This document shows positions 13,111-15,106 of a DNA stretch of 15,106 nt, piece by piece; the stretch's first letter is position 1, and every line of letters begins with the position of its first letter. The translations under genes and the position numbers were made by a program. The stretch lies in the NCBI GenBank assembly GCA_023428515.1, contig JAEYXI010000118.1:1-15106 (forward strand), read 5' to 3'. Below the pieces are notes generated by a model, which made no database searches, was not told where the DNA came from, and worked only from the letters and a program-made list of their open reading frames with translations. This DNA is from Pseudomonadota bacterium. GTDB taxonomy: Bacteria > Pseudomonadota > Alphaproteobacteria > Rhizobiales > Rhizobiaceae.

Positions 13111-13494
13111 ATGCTCCTCATCGATACCTACCTCGACAAATCGCCGATCCAGGGAATGGGCGTCTTCGCCAAGAGCGCGATCTCCAAGGACACGGTGATC
13201 TGGCGGCTGGACGAGCGCTTCGACCGCCTGATCGAAGTCGATGTCTACGAAAGCATGACGGGACCGGTGAAGAACTATCTCGACCGCTACGCCTATCCGC
13301 GCCGCAGCGATCCTCGCTTCATCGTCTTCGAGGCAGACGATGCGCGCTACATGAACCACGCCGACAACCCGAACTTCGGCTTCCGGTCGGAGAACGAGGC
13401 GGTGGCGCTGCGCGACATCGCCGCCGGTGAAGAGCTCACCTGCGACTACAACGTTTTCTTCGAGGACGGCTTCGAGTTTCTCGGCGACCGGTAG
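13111..13494 (+). CDS. SET-domain protein (putative protein-lysine methyltransferase)
   Basis: A 127-residue protein that is essentially one SET domain. Such domains transfer methyl groups from S-adenosylmethionine to lysine side chains of proteins. Visible motifs are IQGMGVFA (13-20), which binds the cofactor, the Asn-His motif in ARYMNHADNPN (78-88, N82 and H83), and GEELTCDY (106-113) with the catalytic-type Tyr113. The post-SET zinc cysteines of histone methyltransferases are absent and the protein ends soon after FEDGFEFLGDR, as in many bacterial members. The target is unknown. It starts 72 bases after oligopeptidase B on the same strand and could be read with it; there is no strong ribosome binding site before the ATG at 13111. 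It is convergent with the diheme cytochrome. Confidence 0.88.
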   Translation: MLLIDTYLDKSPIQGMGVFAKSAISKDTVIWRLDERFDRLIEVDVYESMTGPVKNYLDRYAYPRRSDPRFIVFEADDARYMNHADNPNFGFRSENEAVALRDIAAGEELTCDYNVFFEDGFEFLGDR

Positions 13495-13546
13495 TCTTGC
13501 GGCGTGCGTCGCCGTTAGCATCACCCTATGGATGAGAATTAGCGGC

Positions 13547-14461
13547 TCAGCTCGCGGGCGCGGTCCGCGCCGGATAGCCGTTAGGATGCGGTGGCACGGC
13601 TTTCAGGTAGGCCGCGATGGCCTCACGGTCGGCCGCTTCGAGCCGCGCCAGATTGCGCTGGACCTCAACCATGGAGCCACCAACCGAATCGAATTCGGGC
13701 GTGAACCCCGTCTCGAGATAGCTTGCGATGTCGCTCTCCGACCAATCGCCAATACCGCCCTCGCCTGAGGTGATGTTCGGAACGACGCCCTCGCCTTCCG
13801 CAGCAACCGCGCCGGAGAGCCATCTCGTATTGTCTGTGCCGCCGGCGAAGTCGCGCGGCGTGTGGCATTCGCCGCAATGGCCGGGGCCCTCGACCAGATA
13901 CTGGCCGAGCCTGACGCTTTCCGGCGCGTCGGCGGCGAGCGCGATCACCGGCTCGTCATCGAGGTAGAGCAGCTTCCACAAGCCAAGCCCGCGGCGGATG
14001 TTGAAGGGGAACAACAGCGTATTGTCCGCCGCCCTGCCCGCAACGGCAGGCAACGTCTTCATGAAGGCGTAGAGGTCGGCGACGTCGGCGGGATTCATCC
14101 GCGCGTAGGAGGTGTAGGGAAAAGAGGGGTAGAGATGGCTGCCGTCGGGTGCCACGCCGCGCATCATCGCGTTGGCAAAATCCTCGACCGACCAGTTGCC
14201 GATGCCGTCCTGCGTATCGCTGGAAATGTTGGGCGGCACGAAAATCCCGAACGGTGTCTTCAATTCAAGCCCGCCGGCAAGTTCCAGCCGTGCGTCGCCT
14301 TCGGCCTTAGGGCGTGCGTGACAGGAGGTGCAGCCGCCTGCCCAGAAAATCCGTTCGCCGCGTGCAGCGTCGCCCGCGCCAAGCTGAGCCAGCGTCGCAG
14401 CATCGAGTTTTTGGGGCTCCGTCAGAAACCAGAACGCTCCCGCGCCGATGCCTACAAGCAC
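13547..14461 (-). CDS. Membrane-anchored diheme cytochrome c
   Basis: A protein of at least 304 residues with two c-type haem domains, expected to carry electrons in the periplasm. The haem sites are CTSCH (44-48) and CGECH (196-200). Likely methionine ligands are M122 (SYARMNPADV) and M264 (GGSMVEVQRN). NWSVEDFANAMMRGV and DWSESDIASYLETGF are the matching helices of each domain. This layout is that of diheme cytochrome subunits that accompany membrane dehydrogenases (alcohol or gluconate dehydrogenase type), but no dehydrogenase is next to it here. The usual-start GTG at 14461 gives only a 14-residue hydrophobic N-terminus without positive charge. The same frame runs up to 14500, and a CTG at 14497 would give a full anchor; see findings. 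It follows the cytochrome c' gene directly. Confidence 0.9.
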   Translation of the reverse strand: MLVGIGAGAFWFLTEPQKLDAATLAQLGAGDAARGERIFWAGGCTSCHARPKAEGDARLELAGGLELKTPFGIFVPPNISSDTQDGIGNWSVEDFANAMMRGVAPDGSHLYPSFPYTSYARMNPADVADLYAFMKTLPAVAGRAADNTLLFPFNIRRGLGLWKLLYLDDEPVIALAADAPESVRLGQYLVEGPGHCGECHTPRDFAGGTDNTRWLSGAVAAEGEGVVPNITSGEGGIGDWSESDIASYLETGFTPEFDSVGGSMVEVQRNLARLEAADREAIAAYLKAVPPHPNGYPARTAPAS

Positions 14462-14500
14462 CAGCGCGGAACCGATCAGCTTTTGCCAAAGACCCAGCGG

Positions 14501-14938
14501 TCAGCCCTTCTTGATGCGGAACGTCTCGTGGCAAGCCCCGCAATTGGAGCCGACCGCGCCCATCTGGGCTTTGAGGCCATCCACATCCGCCGGGGCGGCG
14601 GCAACCGCCGCGGCGGTGTCCGTCCTGAACTTGTCGATCGCCGCCTGGAATCCGGCAGCATCCTGCCAGACCTTCGGCGAAGACGTGGTGTCGCCCGTAT
14701 CACTCCCGGCTGGCCAAAGCGTTGCCGGGTCCATTTGTTGCGCGTCGGCGCTGAGCTTGTTGAGGGCTGCCAACACGGCAGCAGCGTCGAAAGCTGCCTC
14801 TCCTTTTACGAAGCCGGTCAACTCCTTCATCGCGGCGCCATTCGATTTCATCAGGGCTTTGCGGTCGGCAAGCGGATCGGCCAACGCGGCCGATGTCACA
14901 AGCGCCAGAGCTGAGATGGCGAATATAAGCTTTCTCAT
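14501..14938 (-). CDS. Cytochrome c'/c556 family protein
   Basis: A 145-residue periplasmic cytochrome of the four-helix c'/c556 type. It has a signal peptide (MRKLIFAISALALVTSAALA, cleaved after about residue 20) and a C-terminal haem site CGACH (133-137) near the end, as is typical for the family. The first helix (DPLADRKALMKSNGAAMKELTGF) has Met30 and Met37. A methionine there is the sixth haem ligand in c556 types, so low-spin c556 is somewhat more likely than c'. The ATG at 14938 has a strong ribosome binding site (GGAGGGAT) 1-2 bases too near the ideal but clearly usable; upstream in-frame starts add no sensible signal. It is the first gene of a cytochrome pair. The diheme gene continues in the same frame right after its TGA. 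The partner enzyme is unknown. Confidence 0.92.
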   Translation of the reverse strand: MRKLIFAISALALVTSAALADPLADRKALMKSNGAAMKELTGFVKGEAAFDAAAVLAALNKLSADAQQMDPATLWPAGSDTGDTTSSPKVWQDAAGFQAAIDKFRTDTAAAVAAAPADVDGLKAQMGAVGSNCGACHETFRIKKG

Positions 14939-15047
14939 TATCCCTCCAGTTGGGCGTGTCATGTCGCAAGACGCTAACGAAAAAGCAGCGTCGAAAAAGC
15001 CAAACTCTCTTTCACGGTTTCGTGATGCGGGTGGGGAGCGGTCCATA

Positions 15048-15074
15048 GAAAAAAGCCCCGGCGAACCGGGGCTT
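15048..15074 (-). terminator. Intrinsic terminator of the partial leftward gene
   Basis: On the minus strand AAGCCCCGG (15074-15066), loop TTCG and CCGGGGCTT (15061-15053) form a perfect 9-bp stem. It is followed by TTTTCT (15052-15047). This is a strong intrinsic terminator just after the stop at 15082-15084, and it separates that gene from the cytochromes. Confidence 0.9.
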
Positions 15075-15081
15075 CAAAAAA

Positions 15082-15106
15082 TCAGTCTTTCGCGGCTTCA
15101 TACATC
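15082..15106 (-). CDS. 3' end of a leftward gene (last seven codons)
   Basis: Only the last codons are in the window: the frame reads MYEAAKD and a TGA stop (15084-15082), with an intrinsic terminator about 8 bases later. That context makes a true gene end very likely. The ending MYEAAKD resembles the C-terminus of iron/manganese superoxide dismutases of rhizobia (which end like EMYEAA plus a few residues), but seven residues are too few to name it. Confidence 0.55.

Noticed and set aside
13862..14914. A 350-codon plus-strand open frame opposite the cytochromes
   Set aside because: The minus strand encodes proteins with three CxxCH haem motifs and a signal peptide; the plus-strand reading has no such signals.
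1..15106. Search for a mobile element, CRISPR array, toxin-antitoxin or defence cluster
   Set aside because: I saw no transposase, integrase, repeat-spacer pattern, tRNA-linked att site or defence domain. Gene content looks like vertically inherited core chromosome.

Overview
The window reads as ordinary chromosomal DNA of a high-GC alphaproteobacterium of the order Hyphomicrobiales (Rhizobiales). The best match is a Mesorhizobium- or Phyllobacteriaceae-like organism. This rests on the gene families present (DUF2336, DUF1491, DUF5330, DUF6456, a MucR with a CxxD zinc finger), on G/C-rich third codon positions, and on relics of the short palindromic repeats common between rhizobial genes. I see no insertion sequence, prophage, CRISPR array, rRNA or tRNA.

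Layout. 1-413 is the 3' end of a PBP1A-type penicillin-binding protein. It is followed by a translationally coupled pair of small membrane-anchored proteins (DUF1214, then DUF1254) up to 1635. A 61-codon minus-strand gene (1696-1881) and a DUF2336 gene (to 3076) diverge from a region holding a perfect two-half CtrA box. Three genes then run leftward from 6106: a multi-pass DivJ/PleC-like histidine kinase, a membrane-anchored protein with two peptidoglycan-binding domains that overlaps the kinase gene by 26 bp, and a DUF1491 gene. A 460-bp gap with clustered GANTC (CcrM) sites precedes a DUF5330 gene and sufE. Leftward again come a protein that is only a DnaA domain IV-like helix-turn-helix and, 3 bp later, a DUF6456 protein. 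A small conserved-looking protein (8945-9334) converges on mucR (9348-9785) and overlaps its terminator. A long AT-rich leader and upstream region follows mucR. Next are a secreted SH3-like protein, oligopeptidase B (10921-13038), a SET-domain protein, and a leftward pair of c-type cytochromes (cytochrome c'/c556, then a diheme cytochrome c). A terminator and the last codons of another leftward gene close the window.

How it fits together. Several genes and sites point to the alphaproteobacterial cell-cycle network: the DivJ/PleC-like kinase, the CtrA box, the GANTC cluster, the DnaA-like domain and MucR. The envelope genes (PBP1A, the peptidoglycan-binding protein, the SH3 protein) lie among them, and the two cytochromes form a small periplasmic electron-transfer unit. 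I did not find a clearly new multi-gene system. The most interesting points are regulatory sites and non-standard gene starts: a diheme cytochrome whose membrane anchor is complete only from a CTG start, a possibly leaderless sufE, a coding frame running through a convergent terminator, and a short hydrophobic reading frame without a normal start codon.
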